A stretch of DNA of 64,000 bases. Source: Tilletia caries (lineage: Eukaryota > Basidiomycota > Exobasidiomycetes > Tilletiales > Tilletiaceae). Below the pieces are notes generated by a model. That model was not told the DNA's origin, did no database searches, and saw only the letters and a list, made by a program, of their open reading frames with translations. Positions 24,601 through 35,591 of this stretch are shown one piece after another (positions within the stretch are counted from its first letter, which is position 1; every line of letters begins with the position of its first letter). The stretch spans positions 248,001-312,000 of the forward strand of contig JALUTQ010000030.1 in the NCBI GenBank assembly GCA_032718865.1, read 5' to 3'. A program made the translations under genes and the position numbers.

Positions 24601-25027
24601 AGCAGCGTCACCATAGGATCCTCAATCATCCATCACGCTCGAGCATCAAACACCTCCTGGTCGTACCCTCGCCTCGCAAGTTACTCGATGACCATCCCTT
24701 TGTGCACGAGCGCGCTCATTGCTGGCAGCCGCACAGGTCTCTGAAGCTGACCTCTTGACTCCACAGCTCACTTATTTGGGCCTGTTGAGTGGGTATATCT
24801 GGTACAGCGCCATTGACTTCTTCTTGTCCAAATCACACAATGAGACAGTAACTTAAACGGTTTGAATCACCGGCGAAATGCCCTAGGATGATGGCTGATG
24901 CTGATTACTGAGTGTTGGTGAAGCTGCCTGCTGCTGGCTGCTGTGGTGAGTGGCGAATTTGGTGAATTTCGCTAAGTTGCTCATCGGGCTGTCGGTCAAG
25001 GTGAGTCCTTACATTTGGCATCAGGCG

Positions 25028-25225
25028 TAGCCTCAGAAACTCAGGCTGCCCAGAGAGCGGGCCAATCCCCGAAGCAATGAAGATCGGCGTTTAGGCTTTC
25101 GGCCGAAATCGAAATGGAAGTGAGAGCAAAAAAATGCCCGCTCAGGGCAGCCTGAGTACAAGTGTAAGGAGAAAGGTCGAAAAGCTCCGAACGGCCAACT
25201 TAGAGAATTTCAGGCACTCACCACC
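25028..25225 (+). repeat. Left hairpin terminus
   Basis: The stem pairs CTCAGGCTGCCC at 25040-25051 with 25145-25156, continued by GAGCGGGC at 25055-25062 with 25136-25143, for about 20 paired bases around a 73-nt loop. The loop carries TTCGGCCGAAATC and GAAATGGAAGTGA. GGCCAACTTAG follows at about 25190. The motif order matches the right end. Confidence 0.75.
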
Positions 25226-25272
25226 GCTTGAACGCGGAGCACCTCAAGACCTCAAATCATTCCTCAGCAAGG

Positions 25273-28200
25273 ATGGCTTCACTCAGCTTCCCATTGCCCG
25301 ACAGCTCTTGGCGCCTTGTCGGCCCTTTCCTCAGCCGACCTCCCAGCTTCAGCCTCAGCCAACCGGAAGCACATCGAGGCGATCCGGCATCCGACGCCGT
25401 CAACAGGACGTCGCCATCGAGCCAGCCTCCAACATCCTCGGTCTGCGCTGACATCATTCGGGATCTTGAAGAGCTACTGGAGGACGAAGAGGAGGAGGAA
25501 GTGGTGGTCCCGAGCTCGGACTCTCTGATGGAAGATGTTGACAGTGAGTGATCCATGTCCCTACTTACTAGAACGACAACTCGGCTGACACCATCTTTCA
25601 TTCACTTTGCAGTCACTCTCCAGCCGTCCCCCGTCAAGGCAATCAAGCGCAAGCGACGCCAGTCGATGTCGGACAGGGACGCACGAGAGTTCCTCCGCTT
25701 CATGTCGCGCAACCAACTCGGCATCGGCGCGGTTCTCGAGCTCTTCTTTCCTGGCCCAGATTCCGATAGCAAGGCCGCCATCCCAGGCGACGATCTGCTC
25801 TCTTCCGGATCCGACTTGACGGACAAGACGTCATACTCCCACACGATGCACTTTCTTCGGAACGGGACCACACGGTGGTTCAACAAGGTTGGAGCGGTCT
25901 CCATTGCGCTCAGGTACAAGGCAGCGCCACAGCCCTTGCTCGACTTGGTGCTGGAAATAGTCAAGAAGGAGTCCAAGAACGCCTCCAGGAACGAGTACTT
26001 GTGCGGCCCACCAGCAGGCAAGACCACCATCTCCGATTTACGCGACTTCGATCCCGAGGAGTCCGCTCAACTCGTCAGGCGAGACATGCCCACGGTCAGC
26101 ACAGTCTTGTCGGCAATCGCGGGAGTGCGGGACGATGAAGCGGAGGAGACTGAGGTCACCCGCGTGGAGGACACCGAGGGGGCGGGGGACGAACCTATGG
26201 TCGAACAAATAGACCCTCCGGGACGCGTCAAGGCTGTCAGGATTCTTCGGCGGTACGGTCATCGGTCAAGGTCCGCAGTCGTAACATCGGCGGTCCACTC
26301 CCTCCTCTTCGCCCGCAACCAGCAGTGCAACAGGTGGCCGTTGCAGCTCGGCGTCGATCTGCTCGGAGCGCGCGTACCTCGTCGCTCCTGTGAGCTGCTC
26401 TCTCGGCTCGGGTTAGTTGCTTCATGGCCGACATCACAGCGCGTGTTCGACAGTATGGCGAAGGACGACCATCGGAGGAGCCTCGAGCTCCTTGCGCTTC
26501 CGTCAACCACCTTCAGCATCTCCTACGACAATGTCAATTGGATGCGAGGAATACGGGACAAGCGCGTGGAGAAGAAGGCCGTCATGATGGCAGCTGTGGC
26601 GGGAATGGCGTACATCCTCAACTATCAAGCCCAGTACGACCCCGATACACCCATCTGCTCCGAGAGACTCTATGAGTCGACATTCGGCTCGGGGCTCTTG
26701 CGGCCGACGACGACAGAGCCGATGGAAATGAGTCCTGTGGACGCTTCCGGGAAGTCCATCGCCATGCAGCGCAACCCTCGAGACCAGCTTCGAACAAAGG
26801 CTGCTCCGGCCGGATTCAACCCGGCTTCTCTTCTCCCTGGCGTGGCGGACGAGGAGCAGATGCTGGAGGTTATCATTTCGCATGCTGTGCGTTCATGGGT
26901 CGACTCGCATCCACGGTCCGGTATTCAGCAGTCCGACATCGCACCGCCCCCTCAAGTCCTCCCTTTCCTTCCGCGTCGCACACAGACGTTAGGCCTACCC
27001 ATACTCAGCCTCGATGAAGGCTCAGTGGCTGGAAACATTGCGGTCATCAAGGCCTACTGCAAGTTCCTCGGCATCGACACGGAAGCGATCTCTGAAGAGC
27101 GGATGCTGATCATCGTCGCAGACGCCTTCACGATTCTTCATCTGCGCTCTGGGCAGGCACGTCGGCTGTATGATCGCTCGAAGACACCGGCGCTCGACAA
27201 GATGCAGGGCATCCAGCTTTGGTCTGCTCTCTTCCATCTGCAGTACACCTTTCAGAAGTACTTCCTTGACGCCCACAGCGGTACCGTCGCCAATCAAAGT
27301 CAAATCAGCGCAAGAGTTCTATGCGACAAAGTCGGCATGAAGAACCTGTGCTCGGGGAACACCGACTTCCACGAGGCAGACGCGTTCATCAAGATCTTGT
27401 TCCCAGCTTTGGTCGACGCGATCCTTACCCCGGCGCTGGGTGAGCAGGTCTCAATGGATGCGGATGGTGGAGGGGATACCAATGCGGACGATCCGGAGCA
27501 ACCATTCGTCGACATTCCCGTCGACACAGTCGTATCCAAGGCACGAGCGCTGCTAAAGAATCTCCTGCACGGCGATGCGGAGTCCGTGGCTCTTCGACAC
27601 GGGGACGAGGACAAGGCCGACTTGTTTTTTCTTCAAGGTCGGAAGATGCTGAGGGACGCAGCTATCTACCTCGAGCTGAAGGACTCGGTCAAGAAGGGTG
27701 ACCCAGGACGCCTTCTTGTGGCGGCCAAATTTACCGTCCCTCGGTTCGCAGCGACCGGGCATCATCGGTACGTCTCCGAGGTTCTGGAAATGCTCCATCA
27801 GGTCCGACACGAGCTTCCTCCAGCGTTGGCGACCACCATAATGTCGGCGTCACTTGTGAATCACTCCGGTCGTTCCGACACCTGGCTTCCTGCGGACCTT
27901 GACATCGAGCATCAAGTGAATGAGCTGAAGAATGTCTTTAAGGTGACAGCATCGTCAGACGCCGTACGAAACGGACACATCGGTCAAATCATCAACATTC
28001 TGCGGGAACAACGACTCCGATGGTACCATGCTGTGGGTATCAGCAGCCGAAACTCCAAGCACTCCGAGCGGTCAACGCACAGAAGCATCCAGCTACTGTC
28101 CCGCCACGTCATCGAGCAAGCCGTTTTCCAGTGGACTTCTGGACGACGGTGCCAAGCCTACGAGCTCAACCGGGGCGACGATGTTCAGCGTCGGAAGAAG

Positions 28201-28509
28201 ATGAACGAACGCAGTCCAAAGCAAGCCAAGGGGCTCGCGACTGACTTCCACGTCTACGGATTCGCTCGGCTGGTTGGTGGGGGAGGACAAGCTGGCATGC
28301 TCTCGGATTGGATGTCGCGCCGAGGACGAGATATGGGAAAGGAGACAGAGGCCACCAGCACAAACGACGCGACCATGGCTGCGCAGCCCGATGAGCTTGA
28401 GGAGGCCGATAACCTCGAGGATCTTCTTGACGACAGTTACTTCCCTGAAGTCGACGTTGACGCTCTCATGGGTGGCTTCGTCATGCTTGAAGATGAAGAG
28501 AACATGTAG
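25273..28509 (+). CDS. DUF6589 family protein, probably transposon-encoded
   Basis: Two exons, 25273-25543 and 25613-28509 (GTGAGT donor, TTGCAG acceptor), give about 1,055 residues. After an acidic, Ser-rich N-terminus the body carries the segments I associate with the fungal DUF6589 family: FSISYDNVNWMRGIRDKR, a stretch of about 200 residues, PILSLDEGSVAGN, MLIIVADAFT, QGIQLWSALFHLQYTFQKYFL, and a C-terminal acidic tail. Asp residues at the ends of predicted strands (SYDNVNW, VADAF) recall an RNase-H-like nuclease, but that is inference. The molecular function of the family is not established. The ATG at 25273 is the first in frame, 45 bp downstream of the left terminus, so the promoter would lie in the terminal repeat. 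Codon use is like the host's, with a single intron. Confidence 0.75.
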
Positions 28510-28532
28510 GACGAGGACTGAAGGGGGAAGGA

Positions 28533-29440
28533 GAGTGGAGACACATCGCACACACGCTCCCTGACTCGCTCCTCATCGACACCGACGAGCCCACGCTGGG
28601 CGAACGCATCAGGACCACCACAGCCAAGCCAAGGCGCATCCAAAACGGACACCACCACCACCACGATCACGATCACGAGGATGACCTCCCCAACGGAGTC
28701 ACCAAGACGAATGCACAACCCAACCAAGCCGAGCACGCAGACGGAGACGAGATCACGCCCTTCCCGCTACCCGCAGCCGTATCCGGGAACCCACCAGCCT
28801 CCTCCCCCGCCCTCTCCCACGCACTCACACAAGCCCTCCACTCGGCCGACAAAGCACTGCTCTCCTCCATCCTAGCACACTACGACCCGCTCCTCATCCG
28901 CTCCACCGTACAACGTCTCACCGGCGCCCAGGCACTCTCCCTCCTCGAGCAGCTCGTCGCCAGACTCGTGGGGCCTCGAAAGATGGGCAGGAGGAGGTGC
29001 GGCGGCGAACGACGCGCTCGCCAGGGGAAGCTCGACGGGTAAAGTACGGACTACCATCGAGTGGATCCGATCTGTGCTCCTCCTGCACACCTCGTATCTC
29101 ATGGCCCTCCCGCACCTCACCACCCGACTCGCATCGCTCCATATGGCACTCTCGTCCCGCCTGGCCTCCCATACCAAGTTGCTCGGCCTCCAGGGCAGGC
29201 TCGAGTTGGTCTTGAGTCAGATCGAGATCAGGGCTGCCTATGCTGCTGTGGCGGGCAGGGGGGCACAGGGGGTAAAGTCGCGCTTGGCTAATGCGGGCGC
29301 GGGGGCTCCGGCTTCGGGATCGAAGAAGAAGGGTGCGAAGGGTCGCGGTCGCGGTCCTGCTGATGATCCGACGCGATGGATCAAGCCGAGCGATGATGCA
29401 GATGACGATCACATGAAGCAGCAGACACAGAACACAGAGG
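28533..29440 (+). pseudogene. UTP5: Truncated UTP5/WDR43-like gene: C-terminal Utp12 domain only
   Basis: UTP5/WDR43 is a t-UTP subunit of the nucleolar small-subunit processome. Here only its C-terminal part is present. Frame one gives DTDEPTLGERI, a His/Asp linker, then the Utp12 helices (SHALTQALHSADKALLSSIL, STVQRLTGAQALSLLEQLV). A one-base shift near 28990 moves to a second frame with TTIEWIRSVLLLHTSYLMAL, HTKLLGLQGRLELVLSQIEI and a basic Gly/Lys tail. The WD40 repeats that should precede this are absent, no ATG heads the frame, and the DUF6589 stop codon is only about 25 bp upstream. I read it as a captured or residual fragment inside the mobile element. The Utp12 assignment is from family memory. 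Confidence 0.65.
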
Positions 29441-29683
29441 CACAGAACACAATACACATGAACCATTACACAATGATTTACTGCTCAACATACTCATCGG
29501 CCCATCCAGTGAGTAGAGTATATTCACGTGTCTTGTGTGCAACCGCGTAGAGTCCAGCTAAGCTAACACTATTTCCTCTCCTTCAACAGTCTGGTCGGGC
29601 ATCGGAGCCATTTAGCTGAAGCAAACACAATGATGGTGTGTGTGAGCAGTGAGTGTGACTCCGATTATGCAAAGTTCTGAATG

Positions 29684-31900
29684 CTAACCTGTGTGTCCCA
29701 ATGGAATCAGTGGTACTGCTTGTGGGTTCGCTGCGTTCCAATCCCTGCAGGCTTTGCAGGAGTATGTCCTCGGTCGAGACTGTGAAAGTGAGACAATCAG
29801 GTAAGAAATGAACATGCAGCCGACCGGATGTCCATGTTCACTCGCTTTACTTACCGCGCTCCCACTCCCCGTTCCGCTACCTTCAGCCGTACCACTTCCG
29901 CTCGCTACTGCACTGCCTCCAGCCGTACCATTTCCGCTTGCCGCTGCCTGTGAAGCCCTCTGTGCTTTCTTCGCAGCACGCTCCTCGGCCCGACTTCTAG
30001 CGCGTTCATCGGCACGACGATCAGCTTCTGCCTTCTGCTGTTCGCGCTCCTTTTCGCGCTCCGCATCGTACGTTCCAATGTTCTCCTTCAGCCATGCCGT
30101 CAACTCAGGCTGCACAACTGACTTCGCTTCCATTTGCACGTAGTCCCCAACAGCATCGTCCTGTCCAGCTCCGAGGGCCTTGTCGATTTTGCCGAGGTTC
30201 TTCACGACTGAAGCCACATCCTCGGATCGGAAGAAGTAGGCAATACCGAGCCACGAAGGTACGCCTTCCACCTTCGACCAATGTTCCTTCCATCGTGTTT
30301 GTCGCCACTGACGGAGCTTGGGCTCGATAAACTCCTGCAGTTTTGTGATCCCGGTCCGAGCTCGACCTTCTTCGACCTTCTCCGGCAGCAGAGCGTCAGG
30401 AACCTTCGGCAGCTCCTTCGGATTGCAGACGCAGCAGCACGGTCCATCTTTTGCGATGTTGGGACCGAAGATGTATTCTGCCGACGGCACATTTTCGGGC
30501 GAAGGCTGGCCCAAGAAGTCATTGATCATGGTACGTATGCACCCTTTCCGCAGGAGCGCATGATGAGCGACCTTGACGATTTGTTCGTCTGCCGTTGTAT
30601 TCAGCCTCGTCGAGACTGCCTCCGGCTCTGCGGCTCCCGCTGGTACCTCCTCGTCAACTTCACCCACCTCGGCCGCGAGCAAAGCATCAGCTTGGGCTTG
30701 AGGTGCGGCCATCGCCGCAGGAACGGCCCAAGGATCGGCAAGAATGACACCCAGGGCATGGCTTCGCGGATTCCGACCAGCGCGACCGAGGCGCTGCATA
30801 ATTGCTGCAAGTGAGTCCAAGATCCGCCACTGAATGACCCTCAGGATTCTTTGCAGGTCTGCTCCCATACCAAGTGCGCTTGTGCTGATCACACACAAGA
30901 TCCTTCCCGATTCCAGAAGATCCTTTACCTGAGCGCGATGAGAATCGCTCATGTCTGCCGACACCAGGAGAACGACGTCCTCCAGTCCGAGCCGTGAGTA
31001 CCAAGCCTGGACTTTACGGAACATCTCCAGCTGTTGCGTTTTGTTATTGTTGTAGATGATCGTCGGCTTGCACCTCTCCTTCAGTGCCCGCATCTCCGCG
31101 TCGTTCGCCGGCTTCGTTCCATGCAGCTCGGGCAGCCACGCCAGGATGTCGCGAAAGGAAGCAAGCGGGTATCGGATCGGCGCGACGACATACTCGATGT
31201 TTGGCCGATCGACACCGATATCAAGGACAAAAGGGTCGTTGAGCTCAAAGTGGCGGAGGACCTCCTTCCGATAGTTGGCAGGAAGGGTCCCGCTCATCGC
31301 GAGCCCGGGGATGTCGGCCTGTGGAGGAATCAGAAGGGCATGAAGATCAGCATACATTGACTCGGTGAGTACGTCTGCGCTCAGTACGCTCTTACCAGAT
31401 GTCTGAGGATGCTGACGTCTTTGATCCCCTTCCGGAACGTGGAGTCGACAGCCCAGTCCTTCAGGACCTGGCACTCATCGAACACAATACCGCCCAGGGA
31501 TGCCTTGAAGTTCGAATCCAGCAGGACCTCTTTAAATGCGTTTCCGATGGCCATCTCAGGCGAGACGAATACCAGGCGGAACTTGCCGGCCTTGATCTCC
31601 TCGAATAGCTTGGGCGTTCGATTTTCCGCATGTATGTAGACTGCCTCCTTGCCCATCCGGGCCGCAAGTTCTTCTAGCAGACTCTGAAGCGGTTCCATGA
31701 CAACGAATGTCTTATCAGGAAGCATGTGGAGGAGTAAGTTGAGGATATAGCCCTTGCCAGAGCCAGTCGGCGCGATAACAAGTCCATCCTGACCTCTTGC
31801 CAGGCCTGCCACCGCATCCTTTTGGCCATTGTTTGGGGTAAGGGAGTCCTGGCTCAGCTGCAGCCCAATCCAGCTCAACGTTGCTGTAACGAGATAGGCG
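29684..31900 (-). CDS. RecQ-like superfamily 2 DNA helicase of the mobile element
   Basis: ATP-dependent DNA helicase. Motif 0/I: FTPN-like SLTPNNGQKDAV and IAPTGSGKGY. Motif II: VFDECQVLKDW (DECQ in place of RecQ DEAH/DECH). Motif III: AMSGTLPANYRKEVL. Motif V: STSALGMGADL. Motif VI: QRLGRAGRNPRS. A C-terminal region holds a cysteine pair (CCCVCNPKELP) and a charged Glu/Arg/Lys coiled coil, then Gly/Ser repeats. Introns are likely after ILRHL (about 31395) and near the 3' end. The N-terminus is unclear: the reading frame with the Q-like motif and the frame starting MSASTQDTQ differ, so either a short intron or a frameshift lies near 31850. It reads inward from the right hairpin end. Similar RecQ-like genes are known as telomere-linked helicases and on fungal transposons. 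Confidence 0.8.
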
Positions 31901-32019
31901 AGGGCGTTTCCGTGCTGGCGCCGCAGCTTGCGTGTCTTGTGTTGATGCGCTCATGCTGTCTGAGTCTGGTGAGATTGGCGCGGGCAGGGACGGTGTTGAT
32001 GTATGCAGTATGAGATTTC

Positions 32020-32186
32020 GGGTCAAATCCACTAAGTTGGTCCGTGGATGGATTTCAGCCATTTTGAATGAGTTTGTGATCAGGCGTGCTGTCGCACCAA
32101 AATCGGAAGCTTCACTTCCATTTCGTTCTCGGATCTCGGCCGAGAAATTCTCCACACTGCACAGCACGCCTGATACTATGAGGCTA
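32020..32186 (-). repeat. Right hairpin terminus
   Basis: The perfect 14-bp stem ATCAGGCGTGCTGT at 32079-32092 pairs with 32161-32174. Read on the minus strand from 32186 it gives TAGCCTCA, TCAGGC, TCTCGGCCGAGATC, GAAATGGAAGTGA, GCCTGA, ACAA and then CCAACTTAG, the same order as the left end. Stem bases differ from the left end while pairing is kept, which suggests the fold matters rather than the exact sequence. Confidence 0.75.
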
Positions 32187-33540
32187 GATGGACACCGCAC
32201 CACCATGGCACCATCCGCACGCATTCGCCAATCACCACATCAATCCATACAAGCTCGTTCAGGTTCAGGCCTTCAGCTCCAGCTCTGCTCACTGCTTCGT
32301 GAGTTCCGTCGTGGCTCGTGCTGCTCCCTGATGTCCTCTTGCTCATGTTCTCACTGCTTTGCCCTTGTTCACCTCTGCTACTCTTCACGCATACACAGTC
32401 TCGCTGCTTGCCACTACCTCGTCCGGTATTCACTCTTCCCCTCAAGGCAGCTGCTTCCTGCAGCTCTCCCTGGTCTCCCCTTCTCGGTCTTCGGCCTCCG
32501 CTCTCCGTCGGGCTCTTGGATTGTTGTGTGGACACGCGCGTCCCACGGCTCGCTCAACCTTCTCTGCCTCGCGCCTCGCGGCTCAGCCGCTCAGGGCCTC
32601 AAGCCCTCAAGAAGCAGCAGACATCCGATCTCTGGACTCTGAACAACGCCGGTATGTACTTCCATCTTCCCCCACCTGCTCTCTCCTAATTCCTCCACCT
32701 TGTAGCCTTGTTCAGTGTTCTCACATCGAATCTTTCTTCGTTTTCAATCTCTCCAGAGTCCAGACGGCAGCATCAGGTGTCGGCTATCGCCGACAGCACG
32801 GGCGCACGGAAGCGAGGAAGAGGGGTGCATTTGTGTGGTACATGGTGACTTGTCAGTACTATCCTTATTCCGATTTCGCTTTCAGTCTTTCCTATTCACT
32901 TCTGGGCTCTGGCCATGCCACTGACATTTGATGATGCCTCTTTCATTCTCCAGTGACGAGGAGGGAGCGACCGCCGACCACCGTGAGACAGCAGGCACCT
33001 CTCAGGTCGGCGCCTCTGGCCTCAGCCCTCAGTCACGTCGTCCGGCTCTCGTTCAAATTTCCATTCTCAGACCAGAGCAGTGAGTGATGCAGATGTCAAT
33101 ACATATACACTAATCCACCTCGCCTTTGCTTCTAGCTTCTGTCGTCGCTCGTTTCCGTTGCCCCGCCCCCGCTGCCTCTGTCCAACTCCACCGCTACGCG
33201 CGCAAGGACCTCGAGTTGCCCCCCAACTGCAGACTTTACCACTTTGCCATCGTGACAGATATCCAGTATCTCTGACATGCAGCTTGCTCCTGCTGTGCTC
33301 GTCCTTGGTTTCTGTCGAAGCTACATGATGTACTTGTACTGCCAATATTGTGTGGTCGGCGCTCTAAGTCTACCTGTCTACGTACATTTACTAGTGGAGA
33401 ATTGCTCTTAGTGTACTAATGAAGATGTTCCCAGCCCCTCGGTGCGGAGGTCAAAGACTGTCAAAGTTCGGGCGACCGGTCCGTAACTGGCGAATGGAAT
33501 TCATAAGCACGTGACCGCAGGGTAGGGGCTGGGTACGAGC
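32187..33540. other. No gene recognised
   Basis: About 1.35 kb to the right of the candidate element. Short plus-strand ORFs with serine- and cysteine-rich translations change frame often, and several GT/AG pairs could be drawn, but nothing forms a domain. It may be a decayed gene. Confidence 0.35.
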
Positions 33541-33565
33541 CTACACCGCCAAATGAGGTCGAGCT

Positions 33566-34229
33566 CTCGGGAGATACTCCGGCGAAAATAGCTCGGGAAG
33601 GGTTACACAGAGTCTCAGAAATATATTCCCGAATAACTTCTCGCGAGTGTTTCCTGAGCATGGCTCCGGAGTATTCGGGAACCCCAGGCTCCGGAGCACA
33701 GTGAGAGCGCTCGAGAAATTTGCGACTGCAACAGGCTTGACTTCGTCTGGGTATTCTGTCCTCTCCGCTGCGTGCGACTCAATTCCATGCACGCATTTCA
33801 TTGTTTCCGACTCTTGAGCAACAAAGTTTTGGCAGCAGTGGTATATAATTTACATTCCAAAATTGATTAATGATGAAAACCCCCGATCGTATAGAGGCTA
33901 TGATGTGTGACTAAAAAAGCCTCAGGTCTGGGGTTCGCGGCTCACAGATGTCAAACCTTTTTTGTTTAAATCTTTTTTTTTGATTTCATTTTATCGCTGG
34001 AATCTCATCGCCCACCTCGCAGCACCTTTCTGCGACGCTGGGAATTCCCAATTTGCTCCATGTCATGCTGTCCAGATCACTCCCATGATACTCGGGAGTA
34101 TTGCTCTGGAGCATTCCAGAGAATTCTGCTCCGGAGTGCTCCCGAAGACCGCAGAAAATACTCGGGAGTGACTCTGAGAGAAGTTGTCTCCACTCAGACC
34201 CCGAGTCACTCTGGAGTACTCGGCCGAGT
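33566..34229. repeat. Cluster of short GC palindromes (CTCNGGAG)
   Basis: Perfect or near-perfect 8-bp palindromes of the form CTCGGGAG, CTCCGGAG or CTCTGGAG occur at 33566, 33664, 33689, 34091, 34104, 34129, 34161 and 34209. A 12-bp palindrome ACTCGGCCGAGT lies at 34218-34229, with many single-mismatch copies between. They form two groups on either side of an AT-rich core. No coding sequence is evident. Confidence 0.6.
33880..33990 (+). other. tRNA-like sequence followed by T-runs
   Basis: CCCGATCGTATAGAGGCTATGATG resembles the 5' half and A box of a fungal tRNA (His/Asp-like), and TCTGGGGTTCGCGGCT about 30 nt later resembles a B box (GGTTCG). Runs of T (TTTTTTG, then nine T) follow as pol III terminators would. 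The acceptor and T stems do not close, so this is at best a tRNA-derived relic or a short interspersed element head. It is shown as a lead, not as a tRNA gene. Confidence 0.3.
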
Positions 34230-34334
34230 CTTCCTGAAAGACTCGGGCAGTCTGGTGGTGTAACTCCAACTGAGGCTCCCCCACCTCGACGCTTGCGCTG
34301 CCCATCTCCCAAGTTCCCCCCCAACGTACCGAAG

Positions 34335-35591
34335 ATGCCTCACGCGTCGATCATCGTTCCGTCCGTGCTCGGTGCTGCCGCTGCCGCCGCCGCCTTCGAG
34401 GTCAGCGTCTTCAGGCCCTGGCGCGAACGCAACGCCCCGCAAGGTCTCCACGTCCTCCTCTCCGACGAATTCCAAAAGCTCGGACGCACCGCCGAAGCCT
34501 TTGGCAGACAGATCGGTCAACAGGCTGAAGAGGTCGGCAGGCATGTCGGACAGCAGGCCGATGAGCTCGGCGGGAACATTCGCACTCAGCTCAGGAAGGT
34601 CGGCGAGGACGTTCAGCATGCGGCGTCGGAGGTCAGGGAAAGCTTCCTGGAGCTCACTCAGGCGGGTGGCAGTGACAGTGGCGGTAGCGGTAGCGGGTGG
34701 GGTTCCCAAGATGGCGACCATAGAAACCGTCACGGACGCTGGGGTGACGACGGGCAGGAACGCCGTGGTCTCATGCGGGACGAAAGCTGGCCGGAGTCCT
34801 CAAGAACCTCGGCCCTCGATCGACCGATGTATGCGCCTGCAGAGACCGACTACGACCCAGACGATGAGCAGACGCTAGCCTCGCTCCAGCGGAATCGGCG
34901 TCGGACAGCGGCAGGAGCAGCACGCGACGACGCGGACAACATCACCCTGCGCGATTCCTCGTACCGCCACCAGCCGCAACACGACGAGGACGAAGGCACA
35001 GCCGCCTTCCGCGCCCATCGCTCGCTGATCGGTCCCTTCTCAGACACCGAGGCACAATCAGCAGATCCCAACCCGCACTCGACCATCTTCGACTTTGACG
35101 ACTTCCAAGCCACGCGCGACGCCTTTGGCATCGAGGAAATTGGCTCGGCTCACCACGCCCTCGGATCGCCCAGTGTCGCCGCGTCCGAAGGCAGGGCCGC
35201 AGAAGATGACGACTTCTTCTCGAGCCGCGACCGTACAGACGAACAGGACGCTCCCCATCTCGACGCGAGCACGCTCTCCCTTGCCTCTTCTGGATCCCTC
35301 GCCCCAGCCCCCGGTTCATCCGCAGAACCAAATTCGAAGTCCGGCCCTGCTTCCGAGTCGAGCTCGACTTCGGATTGGCACCGGCCTTCCACTGGCGCGC
35401 CCTCGGTCAATGGAAGCACCTTCAGCGACGACGGTGAGCTTATCTCGGCCGCTGCGAGCGAAGCCGGTCAGGCTTTTTCGACGTTTAGCGGTTCGGAAGG
35501 CGGTTGGGTCGATCTCGCACCGAGCTCTCCGGACAATTTCTCGCCGCCCTCATCACCGTCTCGCGCTTCTCAGCCTCGTCTCGTCCAGTAG
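34335..35591 (+). CDS. Unrecognised protein (418 aa), low-complexity with helical N-terminus
   Basis: A single open frame from the ATG at 34335 (MPHASIIVPSVLG) to a TAG at 35589-35591. The first 25 residues are hydrophobic and Ala-rich, possibly a membrane anchor or targeting helix. Residues of about 45-100 form amphipathic 11-residue-like repeats (RQIGQQAEEVGRHVGQQADELG) resembling apolipoprotein/LEA-type helices. The rest is acidic, Ser/Pro-rich and likely disordered, ending in GSEGGWVDLAPSSP. I recognise no domain. Its last about 190 bp are duplicated at 58.5-58.7 kb. The large excess of synonymous-type GC3 positions in this frame supports coding. Confidence 0.6.
   Translation: MPHASIIVPSVLGAAAAAAAFEVSVFRPWRERNAPQGLHVLLSDEFQKLGRTAEAFGRQIGQQAEEVGRHVGQQADELGGNIRTQLRKVGEDVQHAASEVRESFLELTQAGGSDSGGSGSGWGSQDGDHRNRHGRWGDDGQERRGLMRDESWPESSRTSALDRPMYAPAETDYDPDDEQTLASLQRNRRRTAAGAARDDADNITLRDSSYRHQPQHDEDEGTAAFRAHRSLIGPFSDTEAQSADPNPHSTIFDFDDFQATRDAFGIEEIGSAHHALGSPSVAASEGRAAEDDDFFSSRDRTDEQDAPHLDASTLSLASSGSLAPAPGSSAEPNSKSGPASESSSTSDWHRPSTGAPSVNGSTFSDDGELISAAASEAGQAFSTFSGSEGGWVDLAPSSPDNFSPPSSPSRASQPRLVQ

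Larger units (their letters stand above)
25028..32186. mobile_element. Candidate DUF6589-RecQ mobile element with hairpin inverted ends
   Basis: Both ends share the same ordered features in inverted orientation. These are TAGCCTCA (25028-25035; complement at 32179-32186), TCAGGC, a long hairpin whose loop contains TCGGCCGA and GAAATGGAAGTGA, GCCTGA plus ACAA, and about 60 nt further in CCAACTTAG. Between them a DUF6589 protein gene reads rightward from the left end and a RecQ-like helicase gene reads leftward from the right end, with a UTP5 fragment in the middle. The total is 7,159 bp. Flanking TA is present at both ends but a longer target duplication is not obvious. That the segment moved as a unit is inferred from the ends and the gene content. 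I know of no named element with this build, but I could not search. Confidence 0.65.

Noticed and set aside
25028..32186. Interpretation as a Helitron because of hairpins and a helicase
   Set aside because: The helicase is RecQ-like rather than Pif1-like, no Rep/HUH motif is visible, and the ends are inverted repeats at both sides, whereas Helitrons lack terminal inverted repeats.
32187..33540. Possible spliced gene to the right of the candidate element
   Set aside because: GT-AG pairs can be drawn, but no frame keeps phase over more than two exons and no domain appears.
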